NCBI RefSeq assembly: GCF_030012525.1
Contig: NZ_CP124855.1
Span: 1,302,001 to 1,366,000, forward strand
Direction: 5' to 3'
Source of the DNA: Chryseobacterium gotjawalense
Lineage (GTDB): Bacteria; Bacteroidota; Bacteroidia; Flavobacteriales; Weeksellaceae
DNA: 64,000 nt
Shown: piece by piece, positions 9,059 through 18,214 of the stretch
Position numbering within the stretch: position 1 is the first letter of the stretch
Layout: every line of letters starts with the position of its first letter
Program-made: the position numbers and the translations under genes
Notes under the pieces: generated by a model
Database searches by the model: none
Seen by the model: only the letters and a program-made list of their open reading frames with translations
Told to the model about the DNA's origin: nothing

Positions 9059-9430
9059 ATGAATCTCCCCGAAAATTATATCCCGATTATTCTTCAGATT
9101 GCGGTTGGTGCTGGTTTCGTTTTACTCTCTATCTTAGGAACTCATTTTTTAGGACCAAGACAAAAATCGACGTCTACCAAAAAGAATGAAAGTTTCGAAT
9201 GTGGTGTAGAAGTAGAAGGAAATGCAAGAACGCCGTTTTCTGTAAAGTATTTTTTAACAGCAGTACTTTTTGTACTGTTCGATATCGAGATCGTCTTTTT
9301 TTACCCTTATGCGGTTAACATCCGTGAATTCGGTGTCGAAGGTTTCTTCGCAGTACTTACCTTTATCTCTGTATTTTTCATCGCTTTCGTTTATGTATGG
9401 AAACGCGGCGCACTGGATTGGGATAAATAA
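9059..9430 (+). CDS. nuoA: NADH-quinone oxidoreductase subunit A
   Basis: Membrane subunit of complex I. The 123-residue protein has three membrane helices (about 10-32, 63-85, 92-113). The conserved loop NESFECGVE at about 42-50, which in complex I lies near the quinone entry and ND3 Cys loop, is present, as is FDIEIVFFYPYA at about 75-86. It is the first gene of the nuoA-N cluster, 43 nt before nuoB. Confidence 0.96.
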   Translation: MNLPENYIPIILQIAVGAGFVLLSILGTHFLGPRQKSTSTKKNESFECGVEVEGNARTPFSVKYFLTAVLFVLFDIEIVFFYPYAVNIREFGVEGFFAVLTFISVFFIAFVYVWKRGALDWDK

Positions 9431-9473
9431 CAGTCTGAAAATTTGAATTTTTAGTAACTTTAAGAAAATTAAA

Positions 9474-10031
9474 ATGTCTGATAATAAACCAGTAATAAGA
9501 ATGGATGCGGAAGCTCCGGAAGGTTTTGAAGGAGAAGGTTTTTTCGCCACCAAACTCAGCAGTGTGATTGGGATGGCAAGAAAATTCTCGCTTTGGCCAT
9601 TGCCTTTTGCAACTTCATGCTGTGGAATTGAATTCATGGCTACGCTAAATCCAACTTTTGATGCTTCAAGATTTGGTATGGAAAGAAACTCTTTCTCGCC
9701 AAGACAGGCAGATATGTTAATGGTTTGTGGAACCATTTCAAAAAAATTAGGACCTGTTTTAAAACAGGTATATACCCAAATGGCTGAGCCAAAATGGGTG
9801 ATCGCTGTGGGTGCCTGTGCCTCAAGCGGTGGGATTTTCGATTCTTATTCTGTATTGCAGGGAATTGACAGAATAATCCCGGTAGATGTATATGTCCCTG
9901 GCTGCCCGCCAAGACCTGAACAAATCATTGAAGGCGTCATGCAGGTACAAGCCCTTTGCGAAAGTGAAAGCATCCGCAGGAGAGATTTGCCGGAATACCA
10001 ACAATTATTAGCCTCTTACGACATAAACTAA
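9474..10031 (+). CDS. nuoB: NADH-quinone oxidoreductase subunit B
   Basis: Peripheral-arm subunit that carries the terminal [4Fe-4S] cluster N2, which passes electrons to quinone. The four ligands of the family are visible: the tandem C49-C50, C114 in VGACASSGG and C144 in VPGCPPRPE. The 185-residue length is normal. The stop overlaps the nuoC start by one base (TAATG), indicating translational coupling. Confidence 0.97.
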   Translation: MSDNKPVIRMDAEAPEGFEGEGFFATKLSSVIGMARKFSLWPLPFATSCCGIEFMATLNPTFDASRFGMERNSFSPRQADMLMVCGTISKKLGPVLKQVYTQMAEPKWVIAVGACASSGGIFDSYSVLQGIDRIIPVDVYVPGCPPRPEQIIEGVMQVQALCESESIRRRDLPEYQQLLASYDIN

Positions 10032-10531
10032 TGGAAATGACGAATGAATTTGTTTTAGAAGCAATTACCAGAGAGTTTCCAGAATCCGTACTGTCTCATG
10101 ATACCCCTTACGATTTTTTAACTTTAGAAATAAAGAAAGAAGATATCAAAAAGGTAATTCATCATCTAAAGGATTCTTCTCTTCAAATCAATTTCCTGAC
10201 TGATATTTGCGGTATTCACTACCCTGAAACTCCCGAAAAAGAAATTGGTGTGATTTATCATCTTCATAATATGATGACTAATTTCAGAATACGCCTGAAA
10301 ACATTCATGACCAGAGAAAATGCAGAAGTAGATTCTATGACAGATCTCTACGCAGGTGCCAACTGGATGGAAAGAGAAACTTTTGATTTCTACGGAATTA
10401 AATTTAAAGGACATCCGGATTTAAGAGTCATCCTGAATATGGAAGATTTAGGCTATCATCCCATGCTAAAGGAATATCGTTTAGAAGATGGAACCAGAAC
10501 CGACAAAGACGATAAAATGTTCGGAAGATAA
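10031..10531 (+). CDS. nuoC: NADH-quinone oxidoreductase subunit C
   Basis: The 30-kDa-type structural subunit of the peripheral arm, 166 residues. It contains the signature region ANWMERETFDFYGIKFKGHP at about 110-129, with L-x-D-Y/E-W-like ending HPMLKEYRL. It is a separate gene, not fused to nuoD as in enteric bacteria. Translation is coupled to nuoB through a one-base overlap. Confidence 0.96.
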   Translation: MEMTNEFVLEAITREFPESVLSHDTPYDFLTLEIKKEDIKKVIHHLKDSSLQINFLTDICGIHYPETPEKEIGVIYHLHNMMTNFRIRLKTFMTRENAEVDSMTDLYAGANWMERETFDFYGIKFKGHPDLRVILNMEDLGYHPMLKEYRLEDGTRTDKDDKMFGR

Positions 10532-10573
10532 TTAGTTGAAAGGGAAATCCTTTTAACTTAAAGTCAAATAATT

Positions 10574-11797
10574 ATGAAAGACAACGCACTCTCAAATATA
10601 CTGAACCAGCACGATTCTAAGGAACAGATTGACGGACAATTATACACCTTGAATCTCGGTCCAACTCACCCGGCGACCCACGGAATTTTCCAAAACGTCC
10701 TTACCATGGATGGTGAAAGAATTTTGCACGCCGAACAAACCGTAGGATACATTCACCGTGCTTTTGAAAAAATTTCTGAAAGAAGAAACTTCACACAGAT
10801 TACAACATTAACCGACCGGATGAATTATTGTTCGGCTCCTATTAATAATATAGGATGGCACTTAACAGTTGAAAAACTCTTAGGTTGCGAAATTCCTAAA
10901 CGTGTAGACTATATGCGGGTGATTATGATGGAGTTGGCCAGAATTTCAGATCACCTGATCTGCAACGGAGTTATTGCGATGGATGCTGGTGCAATTACAG
11001 GATTAACTTATCTTTTCCAGGAAAGAGAGAAAATCTACGAAATGTACGAAGAAGTATGTGGAGCAAGATTGACGACCAACATGGGTAGAATTGGAGGTTT
11101 TGAAAGAGATTTCTCTCCGAAGTTCCATGAACTTTTGAAAACCTTCCTGAAAAAATTCCCGGTTGTATGGCAGGACTTCTGTTCTCTGAATGAGAGAAAC
11201 AGAATCTTCATGGACAGAACCATTAACGCCGGACCAATTTCTGCGGAAAGAGCTTTAAGTTATGGCTTCACCGGTCCAAATCTACGGGCAACAGGCGTGG
11301 ATTATGATGTACGGGTTGCCCAACCCTACTGTTCTTATGAAGATTTCGATTTCATAATTCCCGTTGGAACTTCCGGAGATACTTACGACCGATTCATGGT
11401 TCGTCAGCAGGAAGTTTGGGAAAGTCTAAAGATCATCGAACAGGCCTACACCAATTTACCGGAAGGACCTTTCCATGCTGATCTTCCAGAGTTTTACCTA
11501 CCGGAAAAAGCAGATGTGTATAACAATATGGAAGCTTTGATTTACCACTTTAAAATCGTGATGGCAGAAACAGAAGTTCCAAAAGGTGAAGTTTACAGTT
11601 GTGTAGAAGGTGGAAATGGTGAATTAGGATTTTACCTCGTAAGCGATGGTGGAAGAACTCCTTACCGACTTCACTTTAGAAGACCTTGCTTTATTTATTA
11701 TCAGGCCTATCCGGAGATGATACAGGGCAGTTTGATTTCTGATGCGATTGTTACTTTATGCAGCATGAACGTAATTGCAGGAGAATTAGACGCGTAA
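10574..11797 (+). CDS. nuoD: NADH-quinone oxidoreductase subunit D
   Basis: The 49-kDa-type subunit (407 residues) that forms the quinone-binding cavity with NuoB. Family signatures include LGPTHPATHG near residue 30, GYIHRAFEKI near 60, and the C-terminal RPCFIYYQAYPEMIQG with the family's conserved Arg-rich region. The hydrogenase-like fold has lost its metal-binding Cys residues, as is normal for NuoD. It is followed by an unusual 137-nt spacer before nuoE. Confidence 0.97.
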   Translation: MKDNALSNILNQHDSKEQIDGQLYTLNLGPTHPATHGIFQNVLTMDGERILHAEQTVGYIHRAFEKISERRNFTQITTLTDRMNYCSAPINNIGWHLTVEKLLGCEIPKRVDYMRVIMMELARISDHLICNGVIAMDAGAITGLTYLFQEREKIYEMYEEVCGARLTTNMGRIGGFERDFSPKFHELLKTFLKKFPVVWQDFCSLNERNRIFMDRTINAGPISAERALSYGFTGPNLRATGVDYDVRVAQPYCSYEDFDFIIPVGTSGDTYDRFMVRQQEVWESLKIIEQAYTNLPEGPFHADLPEFYLPEKADVYNNMEALIYHFKIVMAETEVPKGEVYSCVEGGNGELGFYLVSDGGRTPYRLHFRRPCFIYYQAYPEMIQGSLISDAIVTLCSMNVIAGELDA

Positions 11798-11934
11798 AAT
11801 TGAGTATTAAGAGAAAAGAAAATAGATGAAAGATGAAAAACTTTTCAACTTTTATCATTAAAAAAATTAAATAGAATACGGAACAATTTTAGAGTTTTTA
11901 CTCTTTGTTCTTTGTTCTTTAATCTATCAAAATA
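11798..11934 (+). other. A/T-rich spacer inside the nuo operon
   Basis: The 137-nt gap between nuoD and nuoE has no open gene. It is purine-rich on the left, and on the right carries a CTTTGTTCTTTGTTCTTT stretch (7-bp TTTGTTC-type repeat) just before the nuoE start. It could hold an internal promoter, but no clear TAnnTTTG was found. Confidence 0.4.
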
Positions 11935-12444
11935 ATGAGCGAAACGATTGCTTTTAAACCTGAAACCTTGGCTCAGGTCGATAAAATTACCGCACGATAT
12001 CCAGCAGAAAGAAAAAAATCAGCGTTAATTCCGGTGCTTCATTTGGCACAAAAGGAATTTGGTGGCTGGCTGCAGGTTCCAGTAATGGATTATGTTGCAG
12101 AACTCTTAGAAATCAAACCTATCGAGGTTTATGAAGTAGCGACGTTCTACAGCATGTTCAACATGAAACCTGTAGGAAAATACGTTTTAGAAGTTTGTCA
12201 AACGGGACCGTGTATGTTAAACGGTAGCGATGAAATCATTCAACATATTAAAGAAACATTGCACATCAATGCCGGAGAAACTTCTGCCGATGGACTGTTT
12301 ACTTTAAAAACAGTAGAATGTCTCGGTGCTTGCGGCTACGCTCCGATGATGCAACTCGGGAAATTTTATCATGAACATTTAACAAAAGAAAAAGTAAACG
12401 AAATCCTTGAGCTGTGCAGACAGGGAACGCTTGCTTTGGATTAA
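11935..12444 (+). CDS. nuoE: NADH-quinone oxidoreductase subunit E
   Basis: The 24-kDa-type subunit (169 residues) with a thioredoxin-like domain carrying the [2Fe-2S] cluster N1a. Its four ligands are C88, C93, C129 and C133 (CQTGPC and CLGAC). It works with NuoF in the NADH dehydrogenase module. The N-terminal helical part with ALIPVLHLAQKEFG is typical. It starts after a long spacer and ends 12 nt before nuoF. Confidence 0.97.
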   Translation: MSETIAFKPETLAQVDKITARYPAERKKSALIPVLHLAQKEFGGWLQVPVMDYVAELLEIKPIEVYEVATFYSMFNMKPVGKYVLEVCQTGPCMLNGSDEIIQHIKETLHINAGETSADGLFTLKTVECLGACGYAPMMQLGKFYHEHLTKEKVNEILELCRQGTLALD

Positions 12445-12456
12445 TTTATAAGAATA

Positions 12457-13812
12457 ATGAGTAAAAAACTTTTACTTAAAGACGCCCATATAGAAGGAAT
12501 CCGCACTTACGAAGTTTACCGCAAACAAGGTGGCTACGAAGGGGTGGAAAAAGCTTTCAAAATGGCTCCCGACGCCATTACCGAAGAAGTGAAAACTTCT
12601 GGACTCAGAGGTCGTGGTGGCGCAGGATTTCCCACAGGAATGAAATGGAGTTTCCTGGCAAAACCAGAAGGCGTGCCAAGATATTTGGTGGTCAATGCAG
12701 ATGAATCTGAACCGGGAACTTTCAAAGACCGGTATTTGATGGAACATATTCCCCATCTTTTAATCGAAGGAATGATCATTTCCTCTTTCGCTTTAGGAGC
12801 GCATACTGCCTATATTTATATTCGTGGTGAGTTCGCCTGGATTCCGGATATTCTGGAACAGGCAATCGAAGAAGCCAGAGCTGCTGGATTCTTAGGCAAA
12901 AATATTTTAGGAACTGGTTTCGATTTGGAAATTTATGTTCACCGCGGTGCTGGTGCTTATATCTGTGGTGAGGAAACTGCCCTTTTAGAATCTCTGGAAG
13001 GAAAAAGAGGAAATCCCCGTTTGAAACCACCCTTTCCAGCGGTCAAAGGACTTTGGGAATCACCAACAGTTGTAAACAATGTAGAAACAATTGCGGCAGT
13101 TGTTCCAATTATCAATATCACCGGAGCAGAATATGCGAAGATTGGTGTTGGCCGTTCGACAGGTACGAAATTAATTTCTGCTTGTGGGAACATCAATAAG
13201 CCTGGAGTTTACGAAATCGACATGACCATTACCGTAGAAGAATTCATTTATTCTGACGAATATTGCGGCGGTATTCCAAACGGCAAAAGATTAAAAGCAT
13301 GTATCCCTGGCGGTAGTTCTGTGCCGATTGTCCCAGCAAATTTATTGCTGAAAACCATCAATGGTGAACCAAGACTCATGAATTATGAATCCCTTTCAGA
13401 CGGTGGTTTTGCTACCGGAACAATGATGGGATCAGGCGGATTTATCGTTTTAGATGAAGATCAGTCTGTCGTTAAACACACCATGACTTTAGCCCATTTC
13501 TATGCGCATGAAAGCTGTGGCCAATGTACGCCTTGTAGAGAAGGAACGCCTTGGTTGTATAAGATTTTGAAAAAAATACACAGCGGTGCAGGAACGTTGG
13601 CAGATATTGATCTGCTATGGGATGTTCAAAGAAAAATCGAAGGAAATACAATTTGTCCGCTTGGTGATGCTGCCGCTTGGCCAGTTGCTGCAGCGATACG
13701 TCATTTCCGTGATGAGTTTGAGTGGTATATCGATAATCCGGAATCTCAAACCAGAAATTATGGTTTGGCCAATTACGCTGACCCAATTCCGGTGGCCGCA
13801 AAAGCAGAGTAA
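12457..13812 (+). CDS. nuoF: NADH-quinone oxidoreductase subunit F
   Basis: The 51-kDa-type flavoprotein (451 residues) that binds NADH and FMN and holds [4Fe-4S] cluster N3. The FMN/NADH loops are seen as GLRGRGGAGFPTG near 49-61 and HRGAGAYICGEETALLES near 165-182. Cluster ligands are the CGQCTPC motif near residue 354-360 and the Cys of NTICPLGDAA near 400. Partner genes nuoE and nuoG lie on either side, but an outer-membrane protein gene separates it from nuoG. Confidence 0.97.
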   Translation: MSKKLLLKDAHIEGIRTYEVYRKQGGYEGVEKAFKMAPDAITEEVKTSGLRGRGGAGFPTGMKWSFLAKPEGVPRYLVVNADESEPGTFKDRYLMEHIPHLLIEGMIISSFALGAHTAYIYIRGEFAWIPDILEQAIEEARAAGFLGKNILGTGFDLEIYVHRGAGAYICGEETALLESLEGKRGNPRLKPPFPAVKGLWESPTVVNNVETIAAVVPIINITGAEYAKIGVGRSTGTKLISACGNINKPGVYEIDMTITVEEFIYSDEYCGGIPNGKRLKACIPGGSSVPIVPANLLLKTINGEPRLMNYESLSDGGFATGTMMGSGGFIVLDEDQSVVKHTMTLAHFYAHESCGQCTPCREGTPWLYKILKKIHSGAGTLADIDLLWDVQRKIEGNTICPLGDAAAWPVAAAIRHFRDEFEWYIDNPESQTRNYGLANYADPIPVAAKAE

Positions 13813-13859
13813 AAAGAAGTTTTATTAAGAAGATATAAAGAGTGCACACTCTTTAAAAC

Positions 13860-14690
13860 ATGAAGAAAGTAGTAGTTTTAGCAGCGGTATTTTTAGGATC
13901 TGGTTTTGGCTTTGGTCAGGATATAACCCCTAAAAATGAACCATTGACCAAAAAAGGTCAAATGTTCGTTTTTTACGGTTGGAACAGAGGTGCTTTTAGC
14001 AATTCTGATATTCACTTTAAAGGAAATGGATACGATTTTCAGTTGAATAATGTAGCCGCGGCAGACAGACCTACGAAATTTGGATTGGTTTATTTTGATC
14101 CGGTCTGGTTTACGGTAACACAGTATAATTTCAGAATAGGATATTTTATCAAAGATAATTTAGCTTTAGTTTTGGGAATCGACCACATGAAATATGTGAT
14201 GGACCAAAATCAAACGGTTAATTTTTCAGGAACAATCAGCGATCCAAAATATGCAGCTTATGTGCAAAACGGACAGGTGAATTTAGCAGATGAAAACTTC
14301 CTCACTTTCGAGCATACCGACGGATTGAATTATGAAAACCTGGGTTTGGAAAAATATCAAAATCTCATTAATAAAGACAAAATAGATTTGGTTTGGTCTT
14401 ACGGTGCAGGTATTGGAGTGATGTTTCCAAAGAGTAATGTAAAATTATTCGGGAACGAAAGAAGCGACCGTTTTCACATTGCAGGAATGGGAACCGATCT
14501 GAGAACAAGTTTGAATTTAGTCTTCTGGAAACACTGGATAGCCAGAGTTGAAGCAAAAGCTGGGTACATCAATATGTGGGACATCAAAACGACTCTAAAT
14601 AATAAACCTGACAAAGCGACCCAGGATTTTGTTTTCGGACAGATTAATGCAGGGATAGGATACACTTTTAATACAAGAAAAAATAATTAA
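13860..14690 (+). CDS. Outer-membrane beta-barrel protein inside nuo operon
   Basis: A 276-residue protein with an N-terminal signal peptide (cleavage near GFGFGQ, about residue 20) and a mature part of alternating aromatic/polar beta-strand patterns (for example MFVFYGWNRG, YNFRIGYFI, GQINAGIGYTF) ending close to the C-terminus, as in outer-membrane beta-barrels. It has no Cys cluster or complex I motif. It lies 47 nt after nuoF and 22 nt before the nuoG start, same strand, with no terminator seen on either side, so it is almost certainly transcribed with the nuo genes. A role in complex I is not evident; it may simply use the operon's expression level. Confidence 0.8.
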   Translation: MKKVVVLAAVFLGSGFGFGQDITPKNEPLTKKGQMFVFYGWNRGAFSNSDIHFKGNGYDFQLNNVAAADRPTKFGLVYFDPVWFTVTQYNFRIGYFIKDNLALVLGIDHMKYVMDQNQTVNFSGTISDPKYAAYVQNGQVNLADENFLTFEHTDGLNYENLGLEKYQNLINKDKIDLVWSYGAGIGVMFPKSNVKLFGNERSDRFHIAGMGTDLRTSLNLVFWKHWIARVEAKAGYINMWDIKTTLNNKPDKATQDFVFGQINAGIGYTFNTRKNN

Positions 14691-14712
14691 TTCATTTTTG
14701 AATTCATCCATA

Positions 14713-15711
14713 ATGAGCGAAGAAGTTAAAAAATTCAAAATAACCATCGATGGTCAAACTACCGAAGTTTTGCCTGGCACTTCTATTCTGGAAGCCGCGA
14801 GACAAATCGGCGGTAAATCGGTACCACCGGCAATGTGTTATTACAAACCGCTGGAATCTAGCGGCGGTAGATGTAGAACCTGTCTGGTAGAAGTATCTAA
14901 AGGATCTGACGCTGATTCACGACCGATGCCGAAATTAGTAGCGAGTTGCAGAACAAGCGTGATGGACGGAATGGAAGTGAAAAACCTCACCTCCGAAAAA
15001 ACGCAGGAAGCCAGAAAAGCCGTAACAGAATTTCTACTGATCAATCACCCGCTGGATTGCCCTATCTGTGATCAGGCAGGAGAATGTCATTTACAGGATT
15101 TAGGTTACGAACATGGTTTAGAAAGAACAAGAACAGAATTCGAAAGAAGGACTTTTGAGCCGGAAGATATCGGTCCAAATATTAAGTTGAACATGAACCG
15201 GTGCATCCTGTGTGCAAGATGCGTTTTGGTGGCCAATCAATTGACCGAAAACAGAGAACACGGTATTTTGTTCCGGGGAGAACACGCAGAGATTTCGACC
15301 AATCTGAACAAGGCTTTAGAAAATGATTTCATTGGAAATGTCATTGATGTTTGTCCCGTTGGTGCTTTAACCGACAGAACGGCAAGGTTCGCAAGCAGAG
15401 TTTGGTTTACCAAACCAATGAATGCCACTTGCGAATGTTCAAAATGTGCAGGTAAAGCAGTCGTTTGGATGAAAGGCGAGGAAGTGATCAGGGTAACTGC
15501 CAGAAAAGACCAGTACGATGAAGTACAGGACTGGATCTGCGACGACTGTAGATTCCACAAAAAAGATTTGAAATACTGGACGATTGAAAGACCACGTCAT
15601 ATCGATCGTCATTCGGTAATCTCTTTGAACCATTACGAAAAACCTAAAAATATGATCAGTCTTTTGGATAATCCGGATGCAAAAGAACTGAGCGATAAAG
15701 ACGAGAAATAA
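14713..15711 (+). CDS. nuoG: NADH-quinone oxidoreductase subunit G, short form
   Basis: The 332-residue iron-sulfur subunit. It has the N-terminal [2Fe-2S] ferredoxin-like domain (CYYKPLESSGGRCRTC, about 40-60, then ASCRT), the His/Cys cluster motif HPLDCPICDQAGEC near 112-125, and the [4Fe-4S] motif NRCILCARC with DVCPVGAL near 160-215. It then stops after a Cys-rich segment (CECSKC, later WICDDCRF), so the large molybdopterin-type domain of the roughly 900-residue enteric NuoG is absent. Short NuoG seems usual in this phylum, from memory. The ATG at 14713 is preferred over the TTG at 14698. Confidence 0.93.
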   Translation: MSEEVKKFKITIDGQTTEVLPGTSILEAARQIGGKSVPPAMCYYKPLESSGGRCRTCLVEVSKGSDADSRPMPKLVASCRTSVMDGMEVKNLTSEKTQEARKAVTEFLLINHPLDCPICDQAGECHLQDLGYEHGLERTRTEFERRTFEPEDIGPNIKLNMNRCILCARCVLVANQLTENREHGILFRGEHAEISTNLNKALENDFIGNVIDVCPVGALTDRTARFASRVWFTKPMNATCECSKCAGKAVVWMKGEEVIRVTARKDQYDEVQDWICDDCRFHKKDLKYWTIERPRHIDRHSVISLNHYEKPKNMISLLDNPDAKELSDKDEK

Positions 15712-15713
15712 TT

Positions 15714-16775
15714 ATGGAGTTAATTACTTTTAAAATAATATTAGTTGTTACACTTTTCGCTGTATCCTTAGGTGTTGCGGCCTATTCTACATGGGGCGAA
15801 AGAAAAGTGGCGGCGATTCTTCAAGACAGAATTGGTCCTAACAGAGCCGGTCCATTCGGGATTTTGCAACCATTAGCCGATGGTGGAAAACTCTTCTTCA
15901 AAGAAGGATTTGTACCACAGGGAGCCGATCGGTTTTTATTCTATGTCGGTCCTGCATTAACCATGTTTATTTCCCTGATTACCGGAGCAGTGATTCCGTG
16001 GGGGAAATCTTTGAATATTGGTGGGAATTCTTTTTACATTCAGGTGGCCAATATCGATGTAGGGGTTTTGTACTTGATAGCAATGGTTTCCATCGGAGTT
16101 TACGGAATGATGATTGGAGGTTGGGCTTCGAATAATAAATACTCGCTGATCGGTGCAATCCGTGCTTCATCGCAAATGATTTCTTACGAACTGGCAATGG
16201 GTCTCTCTCTTCTTTCTATTATATTAATGGCCGGAAGTTTAGATTTACATTTCATCACTTCTTCACAAGGTGAAGGTAAAATATGGGGTTTTATTCCGGC
16301 AGACGGAATGAACTGGAATATCTTTTATCAGCCTTTAGCATTTATCATCTTCTTCGTTGCAGCGATGGCAGAAACAAACCGTCACCCTTTTGATTTACCG
16401 GAATGTGAATCCGAGCTGGTGAATGGTTATATGACCGAATATTCCTCCATGAACTTCGGGCAGTATATGTTCGGTGAATATGTCAACATGTTTATCTCCA
16501 ATGCTTTAATTGTAACTTTATTTTTCGGTGGATTTAATTATCCTGGAATCAACTGGGTTTCTGAAAACTGGGGTGAAAATATTGCCGGAACATTAAGTAT
16601 TTTCGCAATGTTAGCGAAAGTAGTATTTGGAATTTTAGTCTTTATGTGGATCCGTTGGACCATCCCAAGATTCAGATATGACCAATTGATGCATTTGGGT
16701 TGGAAAACATTAATCCCTTTAGCATTAGTGAATTTAGTGATTACTGCAGCAGTGATTGTTTTCTTCGCCCATTAA
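15714..16775 (+). CDS. nuoH: NADH-quinone oxidoreductase subunit H
   Basis: Membrane subunit (353 residues, about eight helices) that forms the quinone channel and the first part of the proton path. Signatures: GERKVAAILQDRIGPNRAGP near 28-47, AETNRHPFDLPECESELVNGY near 220-240 split by a conserved Glu quartet, and FGQYMFGEY. It starts 2 nt after nuoG. Confidence 0.97.
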   Translation: MELITFKIILVVTLFAVSLGVAAYSTWGERKVAAILQDRIGPNRAGPFGILQPLADGGKLFFKEGFVPQGADRFLFYVGPALTMFISLITGAVIPWGKSLNIGGNSFYIQVANIDVGVLYLIAMVSIGVYGMMIGGWASNNKYSLIGAIRASSQMISYELAMGLSLLSIILMAGSLDLHFITSSQGEGKIWGFIPADGMNWNIFYQPLAFIIFFVAAMAETNRHPFDLPECESELVNGYMTEYSSMNFGQYMFGEYVNMFISNALIVTLFFGGFNYPGINWVSENWGENIAGTLSIFAMLAKVVFGILVFMWIRWTIPRFRYDQLMHLGWKTLIPLALVNLVITAAVIVFFAH

Positions 16776-16829
16776 TTAAAAATAGAAGTTTTAATGCAAC
16801 ACTGAAAAGTGGCGCTAAAACCCATTAAT

Positions 16830-17378
16830 ATGAAACTGACAAACAGATCAAAAGTAGTCTCGAACAAAGAGATGACTTTTATGGAAAAATTATACCTCCC
16901 GGAAATTTTCAAGGGAATGGCAATTACGTTGAAGCACGCGATAGCAGGACCGAAAGGTAAAGTTTATTCTTACCCTGAAGTTCAAAAACCAAGAACTAAA
17001 ATCTGGCGCGGACTTCATGTCTTAAAACGTGATGAAGAAGGCAGAGAAAGATGTACCGCTTGTGGACTTTGCGCAGTGACTTGTCCTGCAGAAGCAATTA
17101 CCATGACGGGTGCAGAACGGACCAAAGACGAACAACATCTCTATCGTGAAGAAAAATACGCGTCGGTTTATGAAATCAATATGCTGAGATGTATTTTCTG
17201 TGGTCTTTGTGAAGAGGCTTGTCCGAAATCAGCTATTTATTTAACAGACCGTTTGGTAGATGTAGAAACCAACCGCGGAAGTTTCATTTATGGTAAAGAT
17301 AAATTGGTGGAAAAAATCAACGAAAGAATTGATATTACGGAGCGTCAAAGTGAATTGCAAAAAAAATCAGTAAAATAG
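16830..17378 (+). CDS. nuoI: NADH-quinone oxidoreductase subunit I
   Basis: Peripheral subunit with two [4Fe-4S] clusters (N6a and N6b). The motifs are CTACGLCAVTCP near residues 75-86 and CIFCGLCEEACP near 119-130 of the 182-residue form. The start at 16830 (ATG) is chosen. A GTG at 16809 would add seven residues. The protein sits 1 nt before the nuoJ start on the same strand. Confidence 0.96.
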   Translation: MKLTNRSKVVSNKEMTFMEKLYLPEIFKGMAITLKHAIAGPKGKVYSYPEVQKPRTKIWRGLHVLKRDEEGRERCTACGLCAVTCPAEAITMTGAERTKDEQHLYREEKYASVYEINMLRCIFCGLCEEACPKSAIYLTDRLVDVETNRGSFIYGKDKLVEKINERIDITERQSELQKKSVK

Positions 17379-17379
17379 T

Positions 17380-17874
17380 ATGGAACAGATCATATTTTTC
17401 TTCGTGGCATTTTTGGCGTTGGCAAGCGGATTTTATTTTGTTTTTGCAAGAAACGCCATTTACTCTATTTTGTCACTCATCGTTACTTTCTTTTCGATTG
17501 CAGCCTTATATATTTTACTCAACGCACAGTTCCTGGGAATTGTACAGATCATAGTTTATGCAGGTGCGATCATGGTTCTGTTCCTCTATATCTTAATGAT
17601 GCTGAACCTGAATAAAGAAGATGAAAGTAAAAAGAAAAACCTTCCCAAATTCATCGGTGTATTTTCCGCAGGATTATTATTGGTAGGAATTTTAGGAGCA
17701 TTCAAAGGTTTGAACCAAAAAACATTTGCAGGAAATATCGATTCGTCGGTTGGTTTAACTAAAAACCTTGGCCGGTTATTGTTTAACGAATATGTTTTGC
17801 CGTTTGAGTTGGCCTCAATCCTTATTCTTGCCGGAATTGTAGGAGCAGTTTTAATTGGTAAAAAAGATTTATAG
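17380..17874 (+). CDS. nuoJ: NADH-quinone oxidoreductase subunit J
   Basis: A 164-residue membrane subunit with five helices. Conserved parts include the NAQFLGIVQIIVYAGAIMVLFLY region around residues 48-70, the pi-bulge helix TM3 of this subunit (shown here in part), and VGAVLIGKK at the C-terminus. It directly follows nuoI and lies next to nuoK with a short gap. Confidence 0.96.
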   Translation: MEQIIFFFVAFLALASGFYFVFARNAIYSILSLIVTFFSIAALYILLNAQFLGIVQIIVYAGAIMVLFLYILMMLNLNKEDESKKKNLPKFIGVFSAGLLLVGILGAFKGLNQKTFAGNIDSSVGLTKNLGRLLFNEYVLPFELASILILAGIVGAVLIGKKDL

Positions 17875-17878
17875 AGTT

Positions 17879-18208
17879 ATGGGAGAAGTAAATACATTTA
17901 TACAGGCAGTTCCGCTGGAATATTTCATTATTCTAAGTTCTGTTCTGTTCAGTCTCGGTGTGCTGGGGGTTTTGATCCGCAAAAATGCCATCATCATTTT
18001 AGGATGTGTAGAGTTGATGCTGAATTCTGTAAACCTTTTGCTCGCAGCTTTCTCATCTTATAAAGGTGACGGAAACGGGCAGATTCTGGTTTTCTTCATC
18101 ATGGTGGTTGCCGCTGCGGAAGTTGCCGTAGGTTTAGCAATTATCGCGATGCTGTACAGAAATACAAAATCAGTAGACATCAGTATTTTTAATAAATTAA
18201 GAGGATAA
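17879..18208 (+). CDS. nuoK: NADH-quinone oxidoreductase subunit K
   Basis: A 109-residue membrane subunit with three helices. Two conserved acidic residues of the proton path are in the ELMLNSVNLLL segment (about residue 48 onward) and in AEVAVGLAI (about 80). An earlier start (TTG at 17855) would overlap nuoJ and add eight residues; the ATG at 17879, 4 nt after the nuoJ stop, is used. Confidence 0.96.
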   Translation: MGEVNTFIQAVPLEYFIILSSVLFSLGVLGVLIRKNAIIILGCVELMLNSVNLLLAAFSSYKGDGNGQILVFFIMVVAAAEVAVGLAIIAMLYRNTKSVDISIFNKLRG

Positions 18209-18214
18209 TAAAGG

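Noticed and set aside
11798-11934. Separate small gene between nuoD and nuoE
   Set aside because: No frame longer than a few codons; low-complexity A/T-rich spacer only.
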